Source of the DNA: an uncultured Chloroflexota bacterium
GTDB lineage: Bacteria > Chloroflexota > Chloroflexia > Thermomicrobiales > UBA6265
Direction: 5' to 3'
DNA length: 49,696 nt
Assembly (NCBI GenBank): GCA_937870845.1
Contig: CALMZR010000407.1
Location: 1-49,696, forward strand
Shown here: piece after piece, positions 34,326 through 44,082 of the stretch
How positions within the stretch are numbered: position 1 is the stretch's first letter
Layout: every line of letters begins with the position of its first letter
Notes under the pieces: model-generated
Database searches by the model: none
Told to the model about the DNA's origin: nothing
Seen by the model: the letters and a program-made list of their open reading frames with translations, nothing else
Program-made: the position numbers and the translations under genes

Positions 34326-37226
34326 ATGCCCGAGTTTCCCAGCGGCACCGTCACCTTCCTGTTTACCGACGTCGAGGGGAGCACCCGGCGCTGGGAGCAG
34401 GATTCCCCGGCCATGCTCGCCGCGGTGCAGCGCCACTTCGCCCTGCTCGACGCGGCAATCGGCGCCAACCGCGGCGTGCGCTTCAAGACGATAGGCGACG
34501 CCGTGCAGGCCGCGTTCCCCACCGCGCCCGACGCGCTGCGCGCCGCCGTGGCGGCCCAGCAATCGCTCGCCGCCGCGGACTGGGGCGCCCTCGGCCCGCT
34601 CTCCGTGCGCATGGCGCTGCACACCGGGGTCGCCGAACCCCACGACGGCGATTACCTCGCCCCTGCCCTCAACCGGCTGGCCCGGCTCCTCGCCACGGCC
34701 GGCGGCGGGCAAACGGTCATGACCGAGGTCGTCCGCAACCTCGTCCGCGACGCCCTGCCCGTCGGCGTGCAACTACGCGATCTCGGCCTGCACCGCCTGC
34801 GCGACCTGCGGGAAGCGGAGCGCGTCTTCCAGGTCGATATCGAAGGGCTCCCAACCGAGTTTCCGCCGCTGCAGACCCTCGACCGCCCCAATCACAATCT
34901 GCCCGCTCAAGTGACCGCCTTCATCGGCCGTGAGCGAGAGATCGCGGCGATCACGCAGCGCCTGGGCGACCCGGGGGTTCGCCTGCTGACGCTCACCGGA
35001 CCCGGAGGGACCGGCAAGACGCGGCTGGCACTGCGAGTGGCGAGCGATCTGATCGCGCAGTATCCGGACGGCGTCTGGTTCGTGCCATTGGCCCAGATCG
35101 GCGCGCCGGCGCGCGTCGCCTCGGTCATCGCCGAGACCCTCGGCATCCGCGAGACCCCAGGAGAGCCGATCGCCGACTCGTTGCGCGCCTTCTTGCGCAC
35201 GCGGCGGATGCTCCTGCTGCTCGACAACGTCGAGCACGTCGTCGAAGCCGCGCCCCTCATCGCCGAGATTCTCGCGGCGGCTCCCGACGTGCGGATCCTG
35301 GCCACGAGCCGTGCGCCGCTGCGCATCGCGGGCGAGCACGAGGCTCCGGTCGAACCGCTCGGATTGCCGGCCCGCGACACCGGTCTCCGCCTCGACGAAG
35401 CGCTCGCCGCCGAGGCTGTTCAACTCTTCGTCGACCGCGCGCAGGCGGTGCGCCCCGATTTTCGGCTCACCGCGGAGAACGCGCAGACCGTGGTCGCCAT
35501 CTGCCGCCGTCTCGACGGCCTCCCCCTGGCCATCGAATTAGCCGCGGCCCGCGTGCGCCTCCTGCCCCCAGAAGCGATCCTGGCCCGCCTCGACAGCCGG
35601 CTGACCCTCCTCACCGGCGGCCGCGACCGCCCCGAACGCCAGCAGACGCTGCGCGCGGCGATCGCCTGGAGCCACGATCTCCTCGACGAGTCGGAGCGCG
35701 CCCTGTTCCGCCGCCTCGCGGTGTTCGCCGGCGGCTGGACCCTGGAGGCGGCCGAGGCGGTGGTCAACGCCGTCGCCGAGCCGGACCTGCCCGTGATCGA
35801 CTGCCTCGGCGCGCTTCTCGACAACAGTCTGATTCGGCAAGCAGACGGCGGTCATGTCTGCGCAACGCCAGACCCTCGCTTCGCCATGCTGCAGACGATC
35901 CGGGAATTCGCCCGCGAGCAGTTGGACGCCAGCGGCGAACGCGAGGCGATCCGCGCCGCGCATGCCGCGTACTACGGAGCGATGGCGGACGAGGCCGCGC
36001 CGCATCTGACCGGCCCCGCGGCCGCAACCTGGCTCGACCGCCTGGAAACCGAGCACGACAACCTGCGGACGGCGCTCGCCTGGTGGCGAACCACGGCCGA
36101 CGCCGCGCGGGCGGCCGCGCTCGCCGGCGCCCTCTGGCGCTTCTGGTGGCTTCGCGGCCACATTGATGAGGGCCGCGCCGAACTGGAGGCCGCGCTCGCG
36201 CTGCCACACGCCGACGATCCAGCCGCGCGGTTGTCGCGAGCTGCCGCACTCGACGGCGCAGGCGTCCTGGCGGAGACCCAGGGCGACTACGAGCGCGCGC
36301 GCGCCCTGCACGACCAGGCGCTGGCGCTCTCCCGCGAGCTCGACGACCACGTTGGCATCGCCCGCGCCACGGGGAATCTTGGCGTCGTCGCCTTCGACCG
36401 CGGAGACCGTGCGACGGCGGAGCAGCTCTTGGCAGAGAGCCTCGCCCTCGCGCGGGAGGTCGGCGATGATCACTTGATCGCCACCGCGCTGAACGACCTG
36501 GGGCGCGTGGCCTTCGACCGCGGCGACCACGAACGCGCCGAGGCGCTCTATCGGGAAAGCCTAGTCATCCGGCGGCGCGCCGGCAGCCCATCCGAGATCG
36601 CCCGTGTCTTGAACAATCTCGGCGGCGTGGCGCACGACATGGACGACTTCGCGCGGGCGGCATCCCTCTTCGCCGAGAGCCTGGAGCTTTACCGCGAGCT
36701 CGACGACCCCTGGGGCGCCGCCGGCGCTCTCACCAACCTCGCCCTGGCCACGAGAGGCCGCGGAGACGCCGCCGCGGCCGTCGCGCTGTTCGCCGAGAGC
36801 GTCGAGCAGTTCCGAGAAACCGGGGACGTCCGCAACAGCGCCTACGCCCTGATCGGGCTCGCCGACGCGGAGAAACACACCGCCGATCTGGAGGCGAGCG
36901 CGGAGCACTACCGCGAGGCGATCGCAGGGTTCAACGCGGTGGACGACCCACCGGGCGTGGCCGATGGCTTGGCAGGGCTGGCCGGAGTGTTGGTGCGGCA
37001 AGGGGACGCCGAGACGGCCGCCCGCCTCCTTGCCGCGGCCGAGGCATCGCTCGCCGCCGAGCCGGCGCAAACGCTGATCGGGTCGCCATCGTATCAGGCG
37101 GACGCCGCCGCGATGCGCGCGGCGTTGGGCGATGACCGATTCGACGCGGCGTGGACGGACGGCCAAGCCCTCCCGCTCGAGGCCGCGATCGCCGCGGCCG
37201 AGGTTGACGGCGGTCAGCGGAGCTGA
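34326..37226 (+). CDS. Class III nucleotide cyclase-NB-ARC ATPase-TPR regulator
   Basis: A 966-residue signalling protein. An N-terminal class III cyclase domain (~5-170) has metal-binding Asp15 (FTDVEGST) and Asp58 (KTIGDAV), Lys54, and the transition-state pair Asn116/Arg120 in ALNRLARL, so it looks catalytically competent. An NB-ARC/AfsR-type ATPase follows, with FIGREREI, P-loop GPGGTGKT (225-232), LLLLDNVE (297-303) and LDGLPLAIELAAAR. The C-terminal third consists of TPR-like repeats (GNLGVVAFDRGDRATAEQLL, then LNDLGRVAFDRGDHERAEAL). Many relatives end in a LuxR helix-turn-helix; none is visible here. This architecture is common in actinobacteria and Chloroflexota; ligand and output are unknown. 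Confidence 0.88.
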   Translation: MPEFPSGTVTFLFTDVEGSTRRWEQDSPAMLAAVQRHFALLDAAIGANRGVRFKTIGDAVQAAFPTAPDALRAAVAAQQSLAAADWGALGPLSVRMALHTGVAEPHDGDYLAPALNRLARLLATAGGGQTVMTEVVRNLVRDALPVGVQLRDLGLHRLRDLREAERVFQVDIEGLPTEFPPLQTLDRPNHNLPAQVTAFIGREREIAAITQRLGDPGVRLLTLTGPGGTGKTRLALRVASDLIAQYPDGVWFVPLAQIGAPARVASVIAETLGIRETPGEPIADSLRAFLRTRRMLLLLDNVEHVVEAAPLIAEILAAAPDVRILATSRAPLRIAGEHEAPVEPLGLPARDTGLRLDEALAAEAVQLFVDRAQAVRPDFRLTAENAQTVVAICRRLDGLPLAIELAAARVRLLPPEAILARLDSRLTLLTGGRDRPERQQTLRAAIAWSHDLLDESERALFRRLAVFAGGWTLEAAEAVVNAVAEPDLPVIDCLGALLDNSLIRQADGGHVCATPDPRFAMLQTIREFAREQLDASGEREAIRAAHAAYYGAMADEAAPHLTGPAAATWLDRLETEHDNLRTALAWWRTTADAARAAALAGALWRFWWLRGHIDEGRAELEAALALPHADDPAARLSRAAALDGAGVLAETQGDYERARALHDQALALSRELDDHVGIARATGNLGVVAFDRGDRATAEQLLAESLALAREVGDDHLIATALNDLGRVAFDRGDHERAEALYRESLVIRRRAGSPSEIARVLNNLGGVAHDMDDFARAASLFAESLELYRELDDPWGAAGALTNLALATRGRGDAAAAVALFAESVEQFRETGDVRNSAYALIGLADAEKHTADLEASAEHYREAIAGFNAVDDPPGVADGLAGLAGVLVRQGDAETAARLLAAAEASLAAEPAQTLIGSPSYQADAAAMRAALGDDRFDAAWTDGQALPLEAAIAAAEVDGGQRS

Positions 37227-37402
37227 GTCGAGCCACCGGCGCGCGCACTCCGCCGCCCGATCGTCCCGTGGCACGACTGATGCAGAGTCAACCCTGCTAC
37301 GTCGAGGCGGGGATCCGCGTGCCCAGGCTCATTGCGCAGCCGATCGCCGTTCCGGCCACCCAGTCCTCGATGTCTTGTCGATGCTCAAGGGGAGAAGTGG
37401 CC

Positions 37403-38425
37403 ATGTCGATGCCGTCGGCAACCAGAGAACCGAGTCCGTCCGTGCCGCCAAATTCGCGGGAGAATGGACGGCCCTCGTCTCAGCCCCTTGGCGGGAATGG
37501 CCACCACGCTCGAAGCCAGATGCCTGACGCTTCCGCGCGACAGCTCGCCCGCGCCCTGGGTTGGTTCAGCGTGGGGATCGGGCTGGCCGCGCTTGCGGCG
37601 CCGACCAAGGTCGCGCAATGGGTCGGGCTCCCCGGCGGCGGCAGCCAGGCCCTGCTACGGGCCATCGGGTTGCGCGAGATCGCCAGCGGCGTCGGCATCC
37701 TGACCAAGGACGACCCCTCGAGCTGGCTCTGGGCCCGCGTCGGCGGCGACGCCCTCGACCTCGCCCTCCTCACCCGGGCCATGGGCGACGAGCAGGCGGA
37801 TCGCGGCCGCGTCGCCGCGGCGACCGCCGCCGTCATCGGACTCACCGCGGTCGACGCCTATGCCACCAGGCAGATGTCCCAGGACCCGGGTGGTTCGGTG
37901 CAGGATTCGCATCGATCGGCGCCGCAGGAACCGCGCGTGGCTTCGGCGATCACGGTCAGCGCCCCGGTCGGCGAGGTCTTCGCGGCCTGGGAGGGCTTCG
38001 CCAGCCTGCCGCGGTTCATGGACAGCTTCGCGACCGTGCGGGTCACGGACGACCGGCTCTCCCACTGGCAGATGTCGCTGCCCGGCGGGCTCACCGTCGC
38101 CTGGGACGCCGTGATTACCGACATCGAGCCCAACGAACGCATCGCCTGGCGCACGGGCGACAACTCGACAGTGAGCGGCTCGGGCGAGGTGCGGTTCCGT
38201 CCGGCTCCGGGCGATAGGGGAACGGAGATCATCTTCAGCGCGACGTTCGATCCGCCAGGCGGCGAGCTGGGCAGCAAGGTCGCCGGGCTCTTCACCGACC
38301 CGCTTGGGGTCAAGCTCAACAACGATCTGCGCCGCTTCAAGCAGCTCACCGAGCTCGGCGAGATCGTCAAGTCCGACGACACGGTCGTTCCGGGGCCAAA
38401 TCCGGCCCAGCCCGTCGCCGGATGA
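37403..38425 (+). CDS. Membrane protein with C-terminal SRPBCC (polyketide cyclase-like) domain
   Basis: About 340 residues. A disordered polar leader is followed by several hydrophobic helices (~45-155: [51 protein letters not shown]). A soluble SRPBCC/START-like domain follows (~180-320: [19 protein letters not shown], then MDSFATVRV and [16 protein letters not shown]). Such membrane-SRPBCC proteins often sit beside zinc alcohol dehydrogenases, as here, 79 bp upstream of one. GGGGAG precedes the ATG at 37403; a frame opening at 37268 has no ribosome site. The ligand and role are unknown. Confidence 0.75.
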   Translation: MSMPSATREPSPSVPPNSRENGRPSSQPLGGNGHHARSQMPDASARQLARALGWFSVGIGLAALAAPTKVAQWVGLPGGGSQALLRAIGLREIASGVGILTKDDPSSWLWARVGGDALDLALLTRAMGDEQADRGRVAAATAAVIGLTAVDAYATRQMSQDPGGSVQDSHRSAPQEPRVASAITVSAPVGEVFAAWEGFASLPRFMDSFATVRVTDDRLSHWQMSLPGGLTVAWDAVITDIEPNERIAWRTGDNSTVSGSGEVRFRPAPGDRGTEIIFSATFDPPGGELGSKVAGLFTDPLGVKLNNDLRRFKQLTELGEIVKSDDTVVPGPNPAQPVAG

Positions 38426-38504
38426 GCAGCGAGCGAGGCCGCCTTCCGCCTTCATCGCTCGCCGCCCGCGGCGCAGAGCGGATCGATACCGAACGGAGCA
38501 ACCG

Positions 38505-39713
38505 ATGAAAGCCACCTGCTTCATGGGCCGGAACAAGGTCGAGGTGCAAGAGGTTCCGGACCCGAAAATCCTGAACGCCAGCGACGTCATCGTGAAGATC
38601 ACCTCGACCGCGATCTGCGGCTCCGATCTCCACCTCGTCGACGGCTACATCCCGGCCGTGATGCACGGCGACGTGCTCGGCCACGAGTTCATGGGCGAGG
38701 TGGTCGAGGTCGGCTCCAACGTGAAAACGCTCAAGAGCGGCGACCGCGTCGTCGTGCCGTTCGACATCGCCTGCGGCGTCTGCAACGCCTGCCGGAACGA
38801 GATGTACTCCGTCTGCGAAAACTCGAATCCGAACGCCTGGATGGCCGCCAGCATGTGGGGCCATGCCGGGGCCGGCGCCTTCGGCTACTCGCACCTGACC
38901 GGCGGCTACGCGGGCGGTCAGGCCGAGTACGCGCGGGTGCCCTTCGCCGACGTGGGACCGATGAAGGTCCCCGACGGCATGACCGACGAGCAGGTGCTGT
39001 TTCTCTCCGACATCCTGCCCACCGGCTACATGGGCGCCGACCTGTGCGACATCAAGCCGGGCGACGTGATCGCCGTCTGGGGCTGCGGCCCGGTCGGGCA
39101 GTTCGCCATCGCCAGCGCCTACCTCCTCGGCGCCGAGCGCGTCATCGCCATCGACCGCTTCGAATACCGCCTGCGCATGGCCCGCGAGAAGGCTGGCGCG
39201 GAGACGATCGACTACGAGGAGCAGGACGTCCTCGACACCCTCAAGGAGATGACCGGCGGCCGCGGCCCGGACGCCTGCATCGACGCCGTCGGCATGGAGG
39301 CGCACGGCCACGGCCCGATGTGGATCTACGACCGCGCCATGCAAGCCGCCCGCGTCGAAACGGATCGTGGAACGGCCCTGCGCGAAGCGATCATGGCCTG
39401 CCGCAATGGCGGCACGGTGTCGATCATCGGCGTCTACGGCGGGTTCATGGACAAGTTTCCCATCGGCTCGATCATGAACCGCTCGCTGACCATCAAGACC
39501 GGGCAGACCCACGTCCAGCGCTACATGCGCCCCCTGCTGGAGCGCATCCAGAACGGCGAGATCGACCCGACGTTCGTCATCACCCATACCCTGCCGCTGG
39601 AGCAGGCGCCGCACGGCTACGACATCTTCAAGAACAAGCTCGACGAGTGCGAGAAGGTCATCCTCAAGCCGGGCGCGGTCTCCGCCACGACCGGATCATA
39701 CGCGCACGCTTGA
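38505..39713 (+). CDS. Zinc-dependent alcohol dehydrogenase (formaldehyde dehydrogenase-like MDR)
   Basis: A 402-residue medium-chain dehydrogenase. Catalytic-zinc residues are in CGSDLH and GHEFMGEV. Structural zinc cysteines are in [16 protein letters not shown] (C-x2-C-x2-C-x7-C). The NAD-binding fingerprint is [11 protein letters not shown], and the long insertion with [14 protein letters not shown] is typical of the glutathione-independent formaldehyde dehydrogenase-like group. GGAG lies upstream of the ATG at 38505. It follows the SRPBCC gene on the same strand and is probably co-transcribed. An insertion sequence begins about 40 bp after its stop. The substrate is unknown; glutathione-independent formaldehyde dismutation or oxidation is known for relatives. 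Confidence 0.9.
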   Translation: MKATCFMGRNKVEVQEVPDPKILNASDVIVKITSTAICGSDLHLVDGYIPAVMHGDVLGHEFMGEVVEVGSNVKTLKSGDRVVVPFDIACGVCNACRNEMYSVCENSNPNAWMAASMWGHAGAGAFGYSHLTGGYAGGQAEYARVPFADVGPMKVPDGMTDEQVLFLSDILPTGYMGADLCDIKPGDVIAVWGCGPVGQFAIASAYLLGAERVIAIDRFEYRLRMAREKAGAETIDYEEQDVLDTLKEMTGGRGPDACIDAVGMEAHGHGPMWIYDRAMQAARVETDRGTALREAIMACRNGGTVSIIGVYGGFMDKFPIGSIMNRSLTIKTGQTHVQRYMRPLLERIQNGEIDPTFVITHTLPLEQAPHGYDIFKNKLDECEKVILKPGAVSATTGSYAHA

Positions 39714-39752
39714 GTCGGCAAGGAATTGCGCAAGTAGTCGGTCACCCTCTTT

Positions 39753-40791
39753 AACGCTTGGTGGGAATTGGGCGCGCTCCTTACCAGCCGAGCAACTCGG
39801 CGAAGGCCAGGTCGGGATGACCGAGCCGGCGGTTGAGCCAGAGGCAGAAGTTGTGCAGCGCCACCTTGGCCGCCAGCCGGGCCTGGAAGCCGTCCAGCTC
39901 GTGCGGGCGGTCGCGCTCCAGCCGGAAGGCGAACAGCAGGTGGTCGAAGACCGTCTCGACGACCTGGCGCCAGCGGGCCGCCTGGCGGCGCTTGGGCGGC
40001 GGCCACGCCCGGCCGCTGCCTTCCTGGGGCGGCGCCACGACCTGGGCGTGGTGGTCGGCCGCCCAGCGCGCTTCGCACTCGACCCCGGCGAAGCCGCTGT
40101 CGGCGACGTAGACGCCGGTCGCCGTCCGCCCGGCGCTGGCCAGGCGCGGCGCGGGCGCGGCGCGCTGGGCGAAGAGCGCCTCGGCCAGCGCCCGGTCGTT
40201 GCTGGAGGCCGGGCCGAAGCCGAAGCCGGTGACCGCCCCGGTGGGGGCGGCGGCGGCCAGCACGTGGAAGCCCTCGTACCAGCCCAGCCGGTTGCTCCAG
40301 CCGACGTCGGCCAGCCCCGGCAGCCAGCCGCGGCCGCGCCGCTTGGCGTTGCGCGTCGGGGCGGCGGTGCTGTCCAGCACCTCGTAGCTGGCCTGGTGGG
40401 CCCCCAGCCGCTCGGCCAGCCACAGCGCGAAGGCGGCGATGGCGTCGCGGTGGCGGCGCACCTGCCGGTTGAACTGGGCCCGGCCGGGCAAGGTCGGGAA
40501 CAGCGGGCGCAGGTGGGCGGTGGCGTAGCGCCAGAAGTCGCGCTCGCTGCGGAAGCGCGCCCACTGCGCGAACAGCGCCAACGTGATGACCTCGCTGCGG
40601 TCCAGCGCCGCGGCGCGGCCGGGCCGGCGCTCCGGGGGGAGGCGCTCCTTGCAGAACTCGTCGACGGGCACGTACAACTCCACGAGGAAGGTCTCCGGGT
40701 CGAGCACGGCGGGGCTCCTTGGCCGAAAGGCGGGTACGACACCCCCAGCCTATCGCCCGGAGACCCTCCGTTCCAATTCCCACCAGGCGTT
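39753..40791 (-). mobile_element. Insertion sequence with 19-bp terminal inverted repeats (IS982-like)
   Basis: About 1.04 kb bounded by AACGCTTGGTGGGAATTGG (39753-39771) and CCAATTCCCACCAGGCGTT (40773-40791), inverted repeats with one mismatch. It contains a single transposase gene on the minus strand. Flanking bases (TTT left, TTTA right) do not give a clear target duplication. The element is more G/C-rich than its surroundings. Confidence 0.75.
39781..40707 (-). CDS. IS transposase (DDE type, IS982/IS5-like)
   Basis: A 308-residue transposase filling almost the whole insertion sequence. Candidate DDE residues are Asp112 (YEVLDSTAAPTR), Asp203 (YVADSGFAG) and Glu251 (VVETVFDHLLFAF). GWYEGFHVL between the first two is typical of IS982 relatives. 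The reading frame is intact and starts 66 bp inside the right inverted repeat, so the element may still be active. The exact IS family is not certain without a database comparison. Several overlapping long frames in this stretch are compositional shadows. Confidence 0.8.
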   Translation of the reverse strand: MLDPETFLVELYVPVDEFCKERLPPERRPGRAAALDRSEVITLALFAQWARFRSERDFWRYATAHLRPLFPTLPGRAQFNRQVRRHRDAIAAFALWLAERLGAHQASYEVLDSTAAPTRNAKRRGRGWLPGLADVGWSNRLGWYEGFHVLAAAAPTGAVTGFGFGPASSNDRALAEALFAQRAAPAPRLASAGRTATGVYVADSGFAGVECEARWAADHHAQVVAPPQEGSGRAWPPPKRRQAARWRQVVETVFDHLLFAFRLERDRPHELDGFQARLAAKVALHNFCLWLNRRLGHPDLAFAELLGW

Positions 40792-40849
40792 TTAGCCTTC
40801 GTATCGATGCGGGACTGGTGCTGGTTCGCTCCAGCGGCGTGCCGCCATC

Positions 40850-40936
40850 GTGTCATTCCGAGCGCGGCGAGGAATCTCGGCGTCAAGGAAAATCCCGTTC
40901 ATGAACGCCGGGATTTCTCCTTCGTCGAAATGACAC
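40850..40936. repeat. 87-bp terminal-inverted-repeat element, copy 3
   Basis: Starts GTGTCATTCCGAGCG and ends with GAAATGACAC. The terminal inverted repeat has one mismatch, with arms like those at 21514 and 27506. It lies 59 bp after the insertion sequence and about 100 bp before the cupin/TSP3 gene. Confidence 0.75.
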
Positions 40937-41039
40937 GATTCCCGCTCGCTGCTCCAAACTGCGTGAAACCATCCTCCTCGACTCACTCGTTGTAGCCGCA
41001 GAGTTCGCGCCGCTGCTAAAGAAAGAAGGGAGGAAGGAC

Positions 41040-42956
41040 TTGCGTCGCCTGCTTGCGTTTTCGCTCGCACTGCTTGCCCTGGCGGTCGGTAGTCCGCTCG
41101 TCGCCGGGCCGGTGCTGAGCCAGATCGAAGAAGCGCTGTCGCCCGCCCAGGGCGATGCCTCGGTCGTCGCCCACGGCATTGCCTCGCTGCCGGATGGGCA
41201 GCTTGGCTGGCGAGTCACGCGGGCATCCACTCCCGGCGCCGACGACCAGACCCGCGATAACCCCGGCTTCCTGCTCACCACGTCCGGAGCCCTGCTCGTC
41301 AACCATCTCGGCGCCGATTCCTGGACGCGGCTGGCCCCTGGGGAGGCAATGTTCCTCCCCGCGGAAACGCGGTACGGCGAGGGCGCGACCGGGGGCCAAC
41401 CGGTTTCGTTCTACCGCCTCGATCTGGTCGACGCGAGCCAGGTCCCGGTCGCGGGCGACGACGAGCTCCTCTTCATCGGCGAGCCGTTCCCCTCGCCCGG
41501 CGGCAATCGGGACATCGACCTCGTGCGGGATGTCATGGATCCGGGCGAGGTCGTCACGATGGACGTGTTGGCCGAGGCCGCGCCGGTCCTCTTTCTCGTC
41601 ACCTCGGGGACGGTTCAGCTCGTCCCCGCCGGCAACGAGGCGGCCACGCCGGTGCCGCTCAGCGCGGGACAGGGCGCGGCCCTGAACGATGACGTGGTCG
41701 CCACCGCCACCGACGCCGGGGCGACGTTCGTCGCCGCCGTGGTCGGCCCCGACGTCCCGCTGACCCTGGCCCAGCAAGCCGAACCCACGGCCACCCCGAC
41801 CCCTTTACCCGCCTCGCTCACCGTGCAGGTGCTGGCCTGCCCCGTCGAGTACGAGGGCACGAGCTACGCCACGGATTGCGCCGAGCCGGTCGCCGACGTC
41901 ACGATCGACCTCAGCTCAGCGACCGGCGCCTTCGCCCAGGGCACGACCGCCGGCGACGGCACGATCGCCTTCGTCGACTTGGTCCCGGACACGTATTCCC
42001 TGACCGGCGGCGTGCCGGGGGAGTTCGCGCAGCAGATGATCGGGTGCTCCAATCAGGCTGGCACCCTGGAAACGGGCTCCTCCGACACGCTCGCCGCGGG
42101 CGCCACCTTCGCCGTCGATTCGGGCGACGCCGTCTCCTGCCAGTGGTACGTGATCCCCGAGGATCTGCAGGGCGAAGGCGAGGGAAGCATCGCCATCGCC
42201 GCCTACGTCTGCCCCGGCACGCCGCTCGACCCTGCCACCGACTGCACGCCGATCGAGGCCGGCGGCGCCGTCGTCATCGGTCCTGATGGGGCGGCCATCG
42301 ATCCAGCGACGGGCGTTCCCTTCGGCACGTACTTCGTGCAGACAGACGGCATCGCGGTCCCGGAGGGGTACGAGCTGTCCGAAGTGCGCGGCAGCGGCGG
42401 AGCCGCCGACATCGGGTGGTCGGTTCCGACCGACGAAGCAAACCCCGATGCCGCGGTGGCGATCATCTACGTCCCGACGGGCGGCGAGGCCGGCGCCACC
42501 GACGAGGACACTGACGGTCTCACCAACGCCCAGGAAACCGAGTTGGGAACCGACCCGGCCAACCCGGACACCGACGCCGACGGGCTCTTCGACGGCCCCG
42601 AGCTGGCCGTGGGCACGGATCCCACCCTCTACGACAGCGACGGCGACGGCTTTGGCGACAACCAGGAGGCGGTCGGCGGCTCGGATCCGAACGACCCGGC
42701 GAGCGTGCCCGAGGGCGACCCGTCCATCGACACGGACGGCGATCTGCTGACCGACGCCCAGGAGGAGGACATCGGCACGAACGCCGCGACGCCGGACACC
42801 GACGGCGATGGACTGACCGACTTCGCCGAGGTCGGCTTCGAGCCAGGCTCCGCCACCGGGACCGACCCCCTCGCCTTCGACACCGACGGCGACGGCATCG
42901 GCGACGGCGACGAGATCGCCACTGGCACAGACCCCCTCGACCCGTCCAATGCATGA
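41040..42956 (+). CDS. Secreted cupin-like protein with C-terminal calcium-binding (TSP3-type) repeats
   Basis: A 638-residue exported protein with a signal peptide (RRLLAFSLALLALAVGSPLVAG). The first ~230 residues resemble two cupin-like halves (LGADSWTRLAPGEAMFLPAETRYGEG and VLFLVTSGTVQLVPAGN). A middle region with SpaA/prealbumin-like features follows (VADVTIDLSSATG, GTIAFVDLVPDTYSLTG). From residue 488 to the end are Asp-rich repeats of the thrombospondin type 3/DxDxDG kind (PDTDADGL, YDSDGDGFGD, PDTDGDGLTD, FDTDGDGIGD), which bind calcium in known families. The start is a TTG at 41040 with GGAGGAAGGA upstream. It is likely surface-associated; no enzymatic motif is obvious. Confidence 0.8.
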   Translation: MRRLLAFSLALLALAVGSPLVAGPVLSQIEEALSPAQGDASVVAHGIASLPDGQLGWRVTRASTPGADDQTRDNPGFLLTTSGALLVNHLGADSWTRLAPGEAMFLPAETRYGEGATGGQPVSFYRLDLVDASQVPVAGDDELLFIGEPFPSPGGNRDIDLVRDVMDPGEVVTMDVLAEAAPVLFLVTSGTVQLVPAGNEAATPVPLSAGQGAALNDDVVATATDAGATFVAAVVGPDVPLTLAQQAEPTATPTPLPASLTVQVLACPVEYEGTSYATDCAEPVADVTIDLSSATGAFAQGTTAGDGTIAFVDLVPDTYSLTGGVPGEFAQQMIGCSNQAGTLETGSSDTLAAGATFAVDSGDAVSCQWYVIPEDLQGEGEGSIAIAAYVCPGTPLDPATDCTPIEAGGAVVIGPDGAAIDPATGVPFGTYFVQTDGIAVPEGYELSEVRGSGGAADIGWSVPTDEANPDAAVAIIYVPTGGEAGATDEDTDGLTNAQETELGTDPANPDTDADGLFDGPELAVGTDPTLYDSDGDGFGDNQEAVGGSDPNDPASVPEGDPSIDTDGDLLTDAQEEDIGTNAATPDTDGDGLTDFAEVGFEPGSATGTDPLAFDTDGDGIGDGDEIATGTDPLDPSNA

Positions 42957-43087
42957 CCGTACATGCGTCGATGAATCTGAATGGTCCCTGATCCATGTTT
43001 CGTCACTAACCGAAGAGGTGCAACGCATCACGTCCTCCGTCGTGGCCGCTTCGGCCGGGCCAACCGCGGAAGAAGGAAGGGACCGAT

Positions 43088-44065
43088 ATGCCCGCGCGGC
43101 TCGTGCTGCTCGCTCTCCTGGCAGTTGCCTCGTTGCCGATCTCGGCAGGGATCGCCGCCCGCCAAGGCACGCCGGCCGCATCGGCGGGGGAGGCGCAGCA
43201 CTTCGCCGACGACACCGACGCCTTCGTCAACGGCGGCTACGTCTCGCTGTTCGTCGTCACGGATGAGGGCGTCATCGCCACCGACCCCGGCAACTTGGTC
43301 GATCCCGGCCGCGCCGAGGCCTACGCGGCCGCCATCGCCTCCGTCACCGGCCAACCTGTGCGCTACCTGATCTACAGCCACGACCACGCCGACCACGCCA
43401 CCGGCGGCGTCTTCGCCGACACGGCCACGTTCGTCTCGCACGAAAACGCGGTGGAGAAGCTCGCCGCCCTCGGCGATGCCAACACCCCGGTCCCCTCGAT
43501 CGTGTTCAGCGACGAAATGACCATCGAGCTCGGCGGCACGACGATCGAGCTCTACTACGCGGGCCGCAACCACTCGGACAACAGCATCGTCCTCCTGCAC
43601 CCGGCGCAGTCGATCGCCTTCGCCGTCGATTTCATCCCGGTCAACTCCCTCCCCTACCAGGATCTGCCCGACGCCTATCCCCAGGAGTGGATCACTTCGT
43701 TGACCTGGACCGACGAGAACCTCGACTTCGACACCCTCGTCATCGGGCGCCCGCCCGTCTCCGGCACCAAGGAGAACGTCGGCCAGGTTCGCGGGTATCT
43801 GGAGGACCTCATCGCCTCCGTGCAGTCGGCGCAAGACGCAGGACTCGCCGACAACTCCCCGGAGATGGTCGACGCCGTCCGCGCCGATCTGGAGGCGGAC
43901 TTCGGCTCCTGGACCAACGTCGCAGAGTGGCTGCCCCTGAACATCGAAGGGATCATCAGAACGCAGGCCGAAGGCGCGGGGGCGACCCCCGAACCGCAAG
44001 ATGACACGAAACGGAGGCGGCCGCTCGACGAGCGCCGCCTCCGCCAGGGTCAGATAGAAGCATAG
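43088..44065 (+). CDS. Secreted metallo-beta-lactamase-fold protein lacking one metal-site His
   Basis: A 325-residue exported protein (signal LVLLALLAVASLPISAGIAA) with the metallo-beta-lactamase fold. The HxHxDH motif is intact (His98, His100, Asp102, His103 in SHDHADH), as are His162 (GRNHSDNS) and the bridging Asp181 (AVDFIPVN). The last His, normally in a GHGP-type loop, appears as GRPPVSG: Arg221 (codon CGC) where His (CAC) is usual. Residues 230-325 form a helical C-terminal region. It follows the cupin/TSP3 gene and is probably co-transcribed. The substrate is unknown: a lactonase, sulfatase or beta-lactamase-like hydrolase, or a metal-site variant. Confidence 0.83.
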   Translation: MPARLVLLALLAVASLPISAGIAARQGTPAASAGEAQHFADDTDAFVNGGYVSLFVVTDEGVIATDPGNLVDPGRAEAYAAAIASVTGQPVRYLIYSHDHADHATGGVFADTATFVSHENAVEKLAALGDANTPVPSIVFSDEMTIELGGTTIELYYAGRNHSDNSIVLLHPAQSIAFAVDFIPVNSLPYQDLPDAYPQEWITSLTWTDENLDFDTLVIGRPPVSGTKENVGQVRGYLEDLIASVQSAQDAGLADNSPEMVDAVRADLEADFGSWTNVAEWLPLNIEGIIRTQAEGAGATPEPQDDTKRRRPLDERRLRQGQIEA

Positions 44066-44082
44066 AAGCGTTGACCGGCAAT

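Noticed and set aside
39617-40995. Additional long frames overlapping the transposase on both strands
   Set aside because: They are Arg/Ala/Pro-rich readings of a very G/C-rich insertion sequence. Only the 308-residue frame has DDE-type motifs and fits between the inverted repeats.
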